From: Deltaproteobacteria bacterium
Lineage (GTDB): Bacteria; Desulfobacterota; SM23-61
NCBI GenBank assembly: GCA_016234425.1
Contig: JACRCA010000298.1
Location: 1 to 6,845 of the forward strand
Length of the DNA stretch: 6,845 nt
Direction of reading: 5' to 3'
Part shown: one piece after another, positions 1-6,499 of the stretch
How the letters are laid out: each line of letters begins with the position of its first letter
Numbering within the stretch: the first letter of the stretch is position 1
Made by a program: the position numbers and the translations under genes
Notes under the pieces: generated by a model
The model's database searches: none
What the model was told of the DNA's origin: nothing
What the model saw: the letters and a program-made list of their open reading frames with translations, nothing else

Positions 1-615
1 GAGGAGCGGGCCCTTCCCATATGGATCGGCCATTTTGAAGCCAATGCCATCAAGGCGGAGATGCAAGGGCTTAAACACTTCCGTCCCCTCACCCACGATC
101 TCACCGAAAGAATCATCCAGAAGATGAACGGAACGATCCAGCGGGTCATCATTACTCATCGCCAGGAAAATACTTATTATGCGACGATCGTGATCGAAAG
201 GGAAGGCTCTCTCATGGAGATCGATGCCCGGCCGAGCGACTCCATTGTCATGGCTCTGAAGTTCAAGGCTCCCATATTCATCTCCACGGCCTTATTCAAA
301 GAGATGGCTATGCCCCTGGGGGAGCAGAAGGGCATCGAGGAACGTTACGGCCTCACCATTCAGGACCTTACCCCCGCCCTCGCTCAATCTTTTTCCTATG
401 GCTCAACACGGGGAGTTCTGGTTTCTGACGTCCGCAAGGGGAGCCGCGCTGAAAAGGATGGTATTCAGCGAGGGGATATCTTTGTAGAAGTGGGAGGACA
501 GGCTATGGAGAATATAACATCATTGAAGGATGCCCTGGCAAAAAGCCAGACTCCCCTGCCGGCCCGAATTTTCCGTGAGGCCAATTTCTTATCTATTCTT
601 CTCCATCCCAAGTAA
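1..615 (+). CDS. Bifunctional nuclease (BFN/DUF151) domain protein with C-terminal PDZ domain, 5'-truncated by the window
   Basis: The frame is open from base 1, so only the last 204 residues are visible and the true start lies outside the window. Visible residues 1-20 (EERALPIWIGHFEANAIKAE) and the following RPLTHDL and IDARPSDS (about 74-81) are signature segments of the BFN domain (DUF151). Plant and bacterial members are reported to have RNase and DNase activity. From about residue 117 (GLTIQDLTPALAQSF, then GVLVSDV and GIQRGDI) the protein turns into an HtrA-type PDZ domain running to the C-terminus, which normally binds peptide C-termini. No protease domain lies in the visible part. The BFN-PDZ arrangement suggests a nuclease or regulator recruited by a protein partner; that is inference. 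The stop is 33 bp before the radical SAM gene on the same strand, so the two may be co-transcribed. The domain calls are firm; the cellular role is unknown. Confidence 0.85.
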   Translation, partial: EERALPIWIGHFEANAIKAEMQGLKHFRPLTHDLTERIIQKMNGTIQRVIITHRQENTYYATIVIEREGSLMEIDARPSDSIVMALKFKAPIFISTALFKEMAMPLGEQKGIEERYGLTIQDLTPALAQSFSYGSTRGVLVSDVRKGSRAEKDGIQRGDIFVEVGGQAMENITSLKDALAKSQTPLPARIFREANFLSILLHPK

Positions 616-648
616 CCCCGCTTAGGGATCTTCCCGCCAGGAAGCATT

Positions 649-1884
649 ATGGCCAATAAGAATCCTGCAGAATATACGATCGATATGGGCCCCATGGGCC
701 CCATTGGGGAGGGTGCAGCCTTGATGTTAAGGGTAAACAGGAACTGCCCCTGGAACCAATGTCTCTTCTGCCCGGTTTACAAGGGGAAAAAATTTGCCTC
801 CCGAAGTATCGCTGAAATCAAGAGGGATATCGATGCCATCCTTAGGCTTGCCGATTTGCTGGAAACAGTTTCTGGGAAAATGGGACTCCCTGGCAGGATA
901 AAAAGGGAAGTCATCGGAGAACTCATCAGAAATTATTCGGAGATCTACGGAGAGTATCCCGTAAATGTAACAAGGGAACAATGGCTTGCTCTGCAAAGCC
1001 TCAGTAACATCGCCAACTGGTTGATTCACGGGGCTAAAAGGGTATTTCTGCAGGATGCCAATGCGCTATTCCTGAAACCAGGAGACCTCACCGAGGTTTT
1101 GCGGTATTTGAAAAAATCCTTCCCCACCATCGATACGATTACCTCCTATGCGAGGTCGAAGACATCTGCCCAAAGATCTCTTGCAGAATTAAGGGAGTTA
1201 AAAGAAGCTGGACTCTCCTGGTGTTTTGTGGGGATAGAGTCAGGGTGCGACGACGTGCTGGATTTTATGCGCAAGGGAGCAACAAAGAAAGACCACATTG
1301 AAGGTGGTCAGAAGTTGATGGGATCTGGAATCAACCTGGCCGCCTTTGTGATGCCGGGCCTGGCTGGGGATGACAGGGAACCGGCTCAAAAGCATATCCA
1401 GGAAACGATTGACGCCCTCAATGAAATAAGACCAACCGAGGTGAGAGTCCGAAGCCTGGCAGTTTTGGAGTCGGCTCCGCTCTATGCCAAATGGAAATCC
1501 GGGGAATTTAAGGCACCGAGGGAAGATCGAATGGTTGAAGAATTGAAAATACTACTTGAGGGGCTTACCTTTGACTGCACTTTAGAAACTCTTCAACTAA
1601 CCAATGCTTTCACCCTGAAAGGAAAACTTGCGGCGCAAAGAGAGACCTGGCTCGAACAGATTGACCGCTACCAGACCTTGCCCCCCTTAGAAAAGGCTCG
1701 TTTTCTTTTGGATCGATATCTTTACGATGGGTATCTTACATTTGTCAGTTCGTGGGGAAAGAATGATTTTCGCTTGCAAGCCATGATTGCCGAGGCAGAG
1801 AGGAGTCTGGAGGAGCAATCTGACGATGCAATCGGAAAAGTGGAACAAGCAATATTGGCCATCAAATCCAAGGGGATTCCTTAA
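649..1884 (+). CDS. Radical SAM protein of unknown function
   Basis: The 411-residue protein carries Cys33, Cys38 and Cys41 in NCPWNQCLFC, the ligands for a radical-SAM 4Fe-4S cluster. The spacing is CX4CX2C rather than the textbook CX3CX2C. Further radical SAM features are VFLQDANALFL (132-142, a barrel strand), VGIESGCDDVLDFMRKG (194-210, SAM-binding region typical of COG1032-like proteins) and FVMPGLAGDD (233-242). There is no B12-binding domain before the core. The last 110 or so residues look helical with no extra Cys cluster. An AGGA-like site 6 bp upstream supports the ATG at 649. In-frame ATGs at 685 and 694 are alternatives, because the conserved part begins only near residue 20. It should cleave SAM to a 5'-deoxyadenosyl radical, but I cannot name the substrate. 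It follows the BFN-PDZ gene closely and meets the sirtuin gene tail to tail. Confidence 0.9.
   Translation: MANKNPAEYTIDMGPMGPIGEGAALMLRVNRNCPWNQCLFCPVYKGKKFASRSIAEIKRDIDAILRLADLLETVSGKMGLPGRIKREVIGELIRNYSEIYGEYPVNVTREQWLALQSLSNIANWLIHGAKRVFLQDANALFLKPGDLTEVLRYLKKSFPTIDTITSYARSKTSAQRSLAELRELKEAGLSWCFVGIESGCDDVLDFMRKGATKKDHIEGGQKLMGSGINLAAFVMPGLAGDDREPAQKHIQETIDALNEIRPTEVRVRSLAVLESAPLYAKWKSGEFKAPREDRMVEELKILLEGLTFDCTLETLQLTNAFTLKGKLAAQRETWLEQIDRYQTLPPLEKARFLLDRYLYDGYLTFVSSWGKNDFRLQAMIAEAERSLEEQSDDAIGKVEQAILAIKSKGIP
685..702 (+). repeat. Tandem 9-bp repeat forming a GGGCCC-CAT-GGGCCC hairpin
   Basis: ATGGGCCCC occurs twice in a row inside the radical SAM gene and encodes Met-Gly-Pro twice. Because GGGCCC is its own reverse complement, the two copies (687-692 and 696-701) can pair as a perfect 6-bp all-GC stem with a 3-base loop, about 40 nt after the start codon. 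It could slow early translation, or be only a by-product of the protein sequence. Confidence 0.6.
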
Positions 1885-1904
1885 GAGGAAGGTTCTCGTA
1901 GTTT

Positions 1905-2633
1905 TCACTCCAGGCCCATCAATATCTTAAGCCGCTGCACCGCCCTGGGGAGCACCTCCCCAATCTTTTCATGAAAGCTCAGGTGAGCATAGCGGTCTAA
2001 AGGTGTTTCTCCTTTATTCATGATCACAAGCTTGGCCCCAGCACGAGAAGCCTCCCTGGGCATGTCAGCGGCCGGCGTTACAACGAGACTGGAACCAACA
2101 ACGACAAAAAGATCGCTCTTCCGGGAATGTTCAAAAGATAAATAGAGATCTCTCTCTGGAAGGGGCTGGCCAAAATTCACCACGCTGGAGACCAGCGATC
2201 CTCCACACGGGCAGACCGTTTTCCCCACCGACCGATCCATGGTTTTCCCGCACCTTGTACACCGGAGTTTAGTGATATTTCCGTGTAATTCCGCCAGCAA
2301 GTCAGGCGGGATCCCTGATTTCAAATGGAGATTATCTACATTTTGCGAGATCAAGAATTTTAGCTTGCCGATTTTCTGCAGCCCTACAATTGCCAGGTGA
2401 CCCACATTCGGTTCGACCGAATCCCATGGCTTGGTCATGGGTGGCGGGGGAAGCCCTTTATCCCGGCGAGTCCAAACGCCCTCTGGTCCCCGGAAATCTG
2501 GAAGGCCAGATTCTGTACTGATCCCGGCTCCTGTAAAGAAAACTGGATAACGAGAGTTATACAGCCATTTGGCCAGGGTCTCTATTCTCTGATCCAGGTC
2601 TTCGATAAAAAGCTTCCAGTCTCTCTTAGACAT
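1905..2633 (-). CDS. Sirtuin (Sir2-family NAD-dependent protein deacylase), SIRT6/7-like
   Basis: This complete 242-residue sirtuin should remove acyl groups from lysines in the cytoplasm, using NAD and releasing nicotinamide and O-acyl-ADP-ribose. The motifs are in order: GAGISTESGLPDFRG (35-49, NAD binding), SQNVDNLH (96-103), ELHGN with catalytic His117 (115-119), a zinc site Cys125/Cys128 plus Cys141/Cys143, FGQPLP (154-159) and VVGSSLVVTP (178-187). The LAELHGN and LPERDL segments and the adjacent-Arg C-terminal part resemble the SIRT6/SIRT7 class more than CobB, by recollection. The second zinc knuckle reads C-P-C (CX1C) where CX2C is usual, so zinc binding may be altered. The ATG overlaps the stop of the upstream nucleotidyltransferase gene by 8 bp with no strong Shine-Dalgarno of its own, which points to translational coupling. 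A defence NADase role is possible from the context but unproven; the size and single domain fit a plain deacylase. Confidence 0.93.
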   Translation of the reverse strand: MSKRDWKLFIEDLDQRIETLAKWLYNSRYPVFFTGAGISTESGLPDFRGPEGVWTRRDKGLPPPPMTKPWDSVEPNVGHLAIVGLQKIGKLKFLISQNVDNLHLKSGIPPDLLAELHGNITKLRCTRCGKTMDRSVGKTVCPCGGSLVSSVVNFGQPLPERDLYLSFEHSRKSDLFVVVGSSLVVTPAADMPREASRAGAKLVIMNKGETPLDRYAHLSFHEKIGEVLPRAVQRLKILMGLE

Positions 2634-2916
2634 ACATCAGCTTCTCTGAAACTAATTTCCATCGGTTTGGTTTAATGGCGTCTCTTGTGACAAGATCCAC
2701 CGGCAGACCTAGAAGTTCCTCCAGGTAGTCTGCCAGATGAATAAATTCAAACCCCACAGGTTCTGCAAACTCCACCAGGATGTCCACATCACTAATTTCC
2801 GTCTGCTCTTCTCTTACATAGGAGCCGAAGACGCCGAGCATTTTCACTTTATACTTCTCACTCAACTCGTCCTTGTGCTTGGATAAGATTTTTTTTATTT
2901 CTTCAAGTTTTCTCAT
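2626..2916 (-). CDS. MNT-type minimal nucleotidyltransferase (MntA-like)
   Basis: The 96-residue protein is a single minimal nucleotidyltransferase domain of the DNA polymerase beta fold. The signature is GVFGSYVR (28-35) followed by ISDVDILVEF (41-50), giving metal-binding Asp43 and Asp45. The third Asp is Asp74 in LPVDLVT. The ending KLMYV is also typical. Members usually act as antitoxins in HEPN-MNT pairs and AMPylate a tyrosine of the HEPN toxin. Here no HEPN gene (DUF86/HI0074-like) is visible on either side. Instead the stop codon lies inside the start of the sirtuin gene (8-bp overlap). A GGAGG at 2924-2928, 7 nt before the ATG, is a good ribosome site, and the ATG overlaps the TGA of a short upstream frame (ATGA). 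The family call is firm; the function as an antitoxin without its toxin is uncertain. Confidence 0.9.
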   Translation of the reverse strand: MRKLEEIKKILSKHKDELSEKYKVKMLGVFGSYVREEQTEISDVDILVEFAEPVGFEFIHLADYLEELLGLPVDLVTRDAIKPNRWKLVSEKLMYV

Positions 2917-3029
2917 TTTCCTACCTCCAAATCAAAGGTCCCTTCAACCTTCGCGCCAACAAAGATACCTCTCAGCGCATCAAGAAACTTTTGCTCGCGT
3001 GTTATGTTCCCGAACCTAAAAATTATACC
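2913..3029 (-). pseudogene. Short coding remnant, possibly the N-terminus of a DNA methyltransferase
   Basis: A frame open for 38 codons ends at TGA 2913-2915, overlapping the nucleotidyltransferase ATG. It contains NITREQKFLDALRGIFVGAK followed by VEGTFDLEVGK. There is no ATG, GTG or TTG before the Leu34 codon. The ATA at 3003-3005, just before TREQKFLDAL, is one base away from ATG, so a lost start codon is possible. The string FLDALR-IFVGAKVEG reminds me of the N-termini of large N6-adenine DNA methyltransferases associated with restriction systems; this is recollection, not a search. If correct, most of that gene has been deleted and the last residues are out of context. The alternative is an untranslated leader that happens to read well. 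GGAGG of the next gene lies inside this frame. Confidence 0.4.
3022..3027 (-). promoter_or_regulatory. Possible -10 element (TATAAT) upstream of the nucleotidyltransferase-sirtuin pair
   Basis: On the minus strand this reads TATAAT, a perfect -10 hexamer, about 105 bp before the nucleotidyltransferase start. No TTGACA-like box is found 16-18 bp further upstream and there is no TGn extension, so it is weak as a promoter. Confidence 0.2.
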
Positions 3030-3142
3030 TCAACTGCCCTCCCGCGGCTACTATTCTCACCGTCCATCGCTATAGGGGAATCCCCCCGAATGAGACCACA
3101 TGAGGAGTACACATGACCTTCAGGGCAGCGATTGTCGTACCC

Positions 3143-3169
3143 AAAAACCACTAAATCCCTCAACAGGGA
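3143..3169 (-). terminator. Weak terminator-like hairpin downstream of the AH-like gene
   Basis: On the minus strand TCCCT-GTTG-AGGGA (3156-3169) forms a 5-bp stem with a 4-base loop. TTTAGTGG and a run of five T (3143-3147) follow it, 45 nt after the stop of the molybdopterin gene. The position is right, but the stem is short and the T tract is not adjacent, so this is only a candidate. Confidence 0.22.
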
Positions 3170-3213
3170 ATTCCCGATCCCCTCAGTGAGTCTAACCAAG
3201 GAAAGCGAGTACC

Positions 3214-5388
3214 TCAGGCCTTCTCTATTCGGCACATCAGAGCTGTGTGGGGCCAGCCTCCGATCTCAGGGCTGCAGAACTCTCGTTCATCAGGGCAAAG
3301 GATGTTGGCATTGGACTCGAAGACGCCAAAGGGTTCAGAGGGAGAGGTCTTCCTTTCAGGGAACCACCACCCATGCTGGACATCGGCCATCTGCGGATGG
3401 ATAGCCTCGGAGAGATGGAGCTTCAGGCGGATCCGTCCCCGTGGGGAGACGACATAGACCCACTCCCCCTCTTTCAATCCAAGGTTCTTCGCGACGTCGG
3501 GATGGAGATTGACCAGAGGATCCGCAACGATCTTCCTGGCAAAACGGATCTGCCTCTGCTCCGAGTGGTACATCGGCATGAAGCGGCTTCCAGTGATGAG
3601 AACGAGGGGATAGTCTCTTTTGACAAGAGCGTTTTCCGGCGTTTCCAGGGGCTCCTGATAGGCCGGCAGGGGTCTCAGCCCCAGCTTTTCGAAAATACTC
3701 GAATAAATCTCAACCTTTCCTGATGGCGTTCCAAAGCCAAACTCTTCATATCTTCTAAAGCCCCTCTTGCCGAAGAGGCCATTTCTTTCAAGAAGGCCTT
3801 CGAAGGTCAAGCCGACAGGAGCAAGGCGATGATCGAAGGCCTCCTTCACCGTTGGCCAGGGCCAGTACTCCTCCTGCCCTAAACGGAGGCCGAGGCTTCT
3901 CCAGAACTGGTAGTCATCTCTGCGCTCATAAAGGGGCTCAACCCCTTTCGGACAGGCGATACAGAAGTCAGCAGAGAGCCAGAGCTCGTCCCTTTCCACA
4001 GTGGAGGCAGCGGGAAAGACATAGTCGGCAAGGGCTGCAGAAGGGGTGAGGTAATAATCGGATACGACATAGAGTCTGAGAGATTTGAGGGCCTCGAAGG
4101 TCTGGCGAGTATTGGGGAGGGAGAGGAGCGGGTTACTCGCCAGGGAGATCATGGCCGTGACGGGATAGGGCTTTCCTGTGAGGATCGCCTCCATGACCGC
4201 TCGCCCGTGCGCCACAGAGGTCATGTTCGCTTTGGGAGGATGCATGTAATGGGAAGGGAGCCGCTTGTTTGCTTGAAGGTTCATCTCCCATCCCGGGAAG
4301 CCAAAGAAGGGATATTCAGCAGCTCCAAGTTGCTTGGACCGCTGCTCCTTTGAAAGGGCCTCGTTGAGCTCCATCACGACAAAATCGATGATCGCGCCTA
4401 CCGGATCAGACCAGCCGAGGAGTTCTCCTCCTTCGACATCGAGATTTCCAGTAATGGCCCGGAGGATTGAGCGGGCCCTGGCCGATTGGCTGGCATTGAG
4501 GCCCTGTTTGTCGATGCCAAAGCCCCAGGAAATCACTGCGGGTTTGTTCTCGGCATAGAATCGAGCCGATTCGATGACCTTATTAGGTTCAAGCCAGGTG
4601 ATGGCAGCGACCTTTTCAGGAGTGTACTCGGAAGCAGCATTTCTTAACTGGTCAAATCCAACGGTCCATTTTTCGACAAAATCTCTGTCAAAGAGGCCTT
4701 CTTTAATGATGATTCGAATCCACCCGAGCATGAGGGCCAGGTCGGTTCCTGGACGGATCTGGAGCCAAATATCCGCCATCTCAGCCTCCGCTGTCCGTCT
4801 CGGGTCGACCACAATCATCTTCATCCCCGCTTTCTTTCTCTCCTGGATTGCTGGGAATAGTAAAATCACATTCGACTTTGAAGGGGCACTCCCCCAAAGA
4901 ACGACACACCTTGTCTTTTTCAGGTCTCCCCAGGCAAAACCGCCATAGGTGGTATATTCGACGGCCTGGCTAGGGCACATGCAGATATTGTTGGCTCCGC
5001 ACATATTTGGAGAACCAAAGAGGTTAAAGAAGCGCCTCCCGTCCCAATGATAGGTCCTGTAAGTTCCGTGGGTAAAGGCCAAGGTCTCGGGCCCATATTT
5101 CTTCCTCAGGGTTTCGAGGCTTTGAGCCACTACGTCCAGAGCCTGATCCCAGGAAATTCGCTCCCATTTTCCTTCACCCCGCTCTCCGGTTCTCTTGAGG
5201 GGATAGTTCAGTCTGTCGGGATGATATAGATGGTCTATCATCAAGGTTCCCCGGGCGCAGATTCTTCCCCGAGAGATGGGATGCTTTGGATCGCCTTCGA
5301 CCTTCACAGCCCTTCCATCTTCGATATGGAACAATAGGCCACATCTTGGATGACAGAGGCCGCAATATGTCCTCCTCGTCTCGGCCAT
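3214..5388 (-). CDS. Acetylene-hydratase-like molybdopterin (Mo/W-bisMGD) enzyme
   Basis: This complete 724-residue member of the DMSO-reductase superfamily binds a 4Fe-4S cluster through Cys9, Cys12, Cys16 and Cys44 (CX2CX3CX27C) and bis-MGD through the large domains. It lines up, from memory, along its whole length with acetylene hydratase of Pelobacter acetylenicus (about 730 residues): KWERISWDQALD (74-85), GSPN (125-128), VDPRRTAEAEMADIWL, TPSGKVEIYSSIFEKLG and a C-terminal LGLKEGEWVYV domain. Cys136 (NNICMC) falls where Cys141 binds tungsten. The Asp13 needed for acetylene hydration is His13 here (CGLCHPRC) and the electron-relay Lys48 is Arg46, so the reaction is probably different, perhaps a redox one. 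There is no Tat signal, so it is cytoplasmic, and no partner FeS subunit is adjacent. AAGGAGGT at 5394-5401 fixes the ATG start. The gene follows the polynucleotide kinase gene by 64 bp. Confidence 0.9.
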   Translation of the reverse strand: MAETRRTYCGLCHPRCGLLFHIEDGRAVKVEGDPKHPISRGRICARGTLMIDHLYHPDRLNYPLKRTGERGEGKWERISWDQALDVVAQSLETLRKKYGPETLAFTHGTYRTYHWDGRRFFNLFGSPNMCGANNICMCPSQAVEYTTYGGFAWGDLKKTRCVVLWGSAPSKSNVILLFPAIQERKKAGMKMIVVDPRRTAEAEMADIWLQIRPGTDLALMLGWIRIIIKEGLFDRDFVEKWTVGFDQLRNAASEYTPEKVAAITWLEPNKVIESARFYAENKPAVISWGFGIDKQGLNASQSARARSILRAITGNLDVEGGELLGWSDPVGAIIDFVVMELNEALSKEQRSKQLGAAEYPFFGFPGWEMNLQANKRLPSHYMHPPKANMTSVAHGRAVMEAILTGKPYPVTAMISLASNPLLSLPNTRQTFEALKSLRLYVVSDYYLTPSAALADYVFPAASTVERDELWLSADFCIACPKGVEPLYERRDDYQFWRSLGLRLGQEEYWPWPTVKEAFDHRLAPVGLTFEGLLERNGLFGKRGFRRYEEFGFGTPSGKVEIYSSIFEKLGLRPLPAYQEPLETPENALVKRDYPLVLITGSRFMPMYHSEQRQIRFARKIVADPLVNLHPDVAKNLGLKEGEWVYVVSPRGRIRLKLHLSEAIHPQMADVQHGWWFPERKTSPSEPFGVFESNANILCPDEREFCSPEIGGWPHTALMCRIEKA

Positions 5389-5393
5389 CGAAG

Positions 5394-5401
5394 ACCTCCT
5401 T
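5394..5401 (-). promoter_or_regulatory. Strong ribosome binding site of the AH-like gene
   Basis: AAGGAGGT lies 5 nt before the ATG on the minus strand, close to the full anti-Shine-Dalgarno complement. It settles the start and places Cys9 nine residues from the N-terminus, as in acetylene hydratase. Confidence 0.8.
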
Positions 5402-5452
5402 AACCTTGTGTTCCCCTGATCCTTATGAAGGCAACACCCCTGGCTGAACCAC

Positions 5453-6409
5453 TCAGGTCCAGCCAGGAACCGCTCCGTGATTCAGATGCCGACCTTCAAA
5501 GGTCTGTGGGTCTAACGCCAAATTTCCCAGTCGGATCGCATCCACTTCGTTCGTAGAAGTAAGGGGGGTCTGTATTTCGATCTGTTTTGATTCCCGGTCG
5601 ATTTCCCTGACGATTCCCAGACCGACGGTAAATCCGGCCGCATTTTCCAGAGCGACCAGATGGCCCAATTCGAAAAAAGGGCCGGGAAATATGGCGAATC
5701 GCGGCCAATTCATTCTCAGTAGCTGGGAGTTAGTAAAATAGTTGGCGAATTGATTGGTCCGGTAGCCCCGACGAGTTGCTGGATCACGCCTTCTTGCGGC
5801 CGGAGAGGAGCTGAGCTCTATCACCTGAACCCGGTGGCTGCGCCGCAGAGGAATCAATAAACGCTCCAGCTCTTGCTCCCGCTGGATGGCAAATATGAGC
5901 GTGGGACGCAGCACTTCAATTTTGGCGAGTTTCAGATTACTCCCGCCGCCAACCGGGCTCACAAAGCCGCTGGTATCATGAATGATCGCCTGCGCCCCAT
6001 CTTCCCGTGCCGCCGTCGTCAAACGGAACGCGCCTGTCAGCATTGGAAGCATGTGCCCCCTGGGGGAGACTGATCCCACAAAGCTTCGCCAAATCCGACC
6101 CTGAGGCGGGAATGATGCATCTCCCCTGGCATTCAAGGCCAGTGTTAGAGTAGCTGGCGGCCCTAAAATGCTTTGGCCTGGATCGCCATCGAGATAAGCC
6201 ACATAAGCCGAGCTCGCGCAAATTCGCCTGTAGAGATACTGAGCGAAAGTGCTCTTCCCTACATCCGGTGCCCCCAAAACCATCAGGATTCCGCCGAGCC
6301 GCGAGAAATCCAGCCTTTCCCAGGCAGGTGGAATATTCAAGGCCTTGTCCATCATGCCCGTTTGACAGGAACCTTGATCTTGACCCGCCATTATTTTTTC
6401 ATTACTCAA
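5453..6409 (-). CDS. Clp1/Grc3-type polynucleotide 5'-hydroxyl kinase
   Basis: The 318-residue P-loop protein matches the Clp1/Grc3/NOL9 family, which phosphorylates 5'-hydroxyl ends of RNA or DNA with ATP or GTP. The Walker A motif is GAPDVGKST (46-54). LDGDPGQS (73-80) is the family's Walker B-like motif with Asp74 and Asp76. FVGSVSPRGHMLPML (110-124) and DTSGFV (145-150) are the conserved substrate and clasp segments. RRGYRTNQFANYF (213-225) fits the lid region with arginines. The C-terminal 80 residues resemble the small C-terminal domain. It lacks the N-terminal domain of eukaryotic Clp1. The longest frame begins at TTG 6407-6409 with AGGGA 7 nt upstream; ATG 6389-6391 (codon 7) is an alternative, and conservation begins only near residue 28. 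The TTG overlaps the stop of a possible 30-codon ORF. RNA repair or processing is the likely role; the link to its metabolic neighbours is unclear. Confidence 0.85.
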   Translation of the reverse strand: MSNEKIMAGQDQGSCQTGMMDKALNIPPAWERLDFSRLGGILMVLGAPDVGKSTFAQYLYRRICASSAYVAYLDGDPGQSILGPPATLTLALNARGDASFPPQGRIWRSFVGSVSPRGHMLPMLTGAFRLTTAAREDGAQAIIHDTSGFVSPVGGGSNLKLAKIEVLRPTLIFAIQREQELERLLIPLRRSHRVQVIELSSSPAARRRDPATRRGYRTNQFANYFTNSQLLRMNWPRFAIFPGPFFELGHLVALENAAGFTVGLGIVREIDRESKQIEIQTPLTSTNEVDAIRLGNLALDPQTFEGRHLNHGAVPGWT

Positions 6410-6498
6410 TGTTTAATCCCTAAGGCATTTTCACAAACCAGACCGGAAAACTTTCTCGATTTCCTGTTCGTCCTCGCTTTGCCCTTTAGGATTTTCAT
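6406..6498 (-). CDS. Possible small ORF of 30 residues, basic
   Basis: The ATG at 6496-6498 sits 1 nt after the stop of the URO-D gene and directly behind a perfect AAGGAGGTGA. It encodes MKILKGKARTNRKSRKFSGL and ten more residues, ending in a TGA that overlaps the TTG start of the kinase gene. The peptide is highly basic with no membrane segment. A small leader that couples translation from the URO-D gene to the kinase is one reading. Against it, the URO-D frame itself remains protein-like for 22 codons after its stop (DENPKGQSEDEQEIEKVFRS and two more), which may mean the region once encoded something else. No family recognised. Confidence 0.35.
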   Translation of the reverse strand: MKILKGKARTNRKSRKFSGLVCENALGIKH

Positions 6499-6499
6499 C

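Larger units (their letters stand above)
2930..3213. other. Intergenic stretch with short inverted repeats, no supported complete gene
   Basis: Apart from the remnant at its low-coordinate end, I see no gene I can support here. A minus-strand frame starting with GTG at 3235 could encode 70 residues, but it starts inside the end of the molybdopterin gene, has no ribosome site and matches nothing I know. The stretch holds GGGAATTCCC (3166-3175, perfect palindrome), GGGGAATCCCC (3075-3085, near-palindrome) and a TCCCT-CAAC-AGGGA hairpin. It separates the AH-like gene from the nucleotidyltransferase gene on the same strand and may be a decayed insertion. Confidence 0.4.

Noticed and set aside
727..1029. 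A 100-codon minus-strand frame opposite the radical SAM cluster motif
   Set aside because: It is antisense to the conserved CX4CX2C region and has no family signature.
1885..1904. A terminator between the convergent radical SAM and sirtuin genes
   Set aside because: Only 20 bp long, with no stable stem and T tract in either direction.
2626..3213. A complete HEPN-MNT toxin-antitoxin module
   Set aside because: Both strands around the MNT gene were read for a HEPN protein (R-X4-6-H motif in a helical protein of about 110-140 residues) and none was found.
3023..3235. A 70-codon minus-strand frame starting at GTG 3235
   Set aside because: It begins inside the molybdopterin gene, lacks a ribosome site, shows no motif, and its composition follows the palindromic intergenic DNA.
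3132..3723. Plus-strand open frames opposite the molybdopterin gene
   Set aside because: They are antisense to a clearly conserved enzyme and their translations have no family features.
3214..5388. Naming the molybdopterin enzyme acetylene hydratase
   Set aside because: The overall likeness is strong, but the catalytic Asp13 is His here, so only the family-level name is safe.
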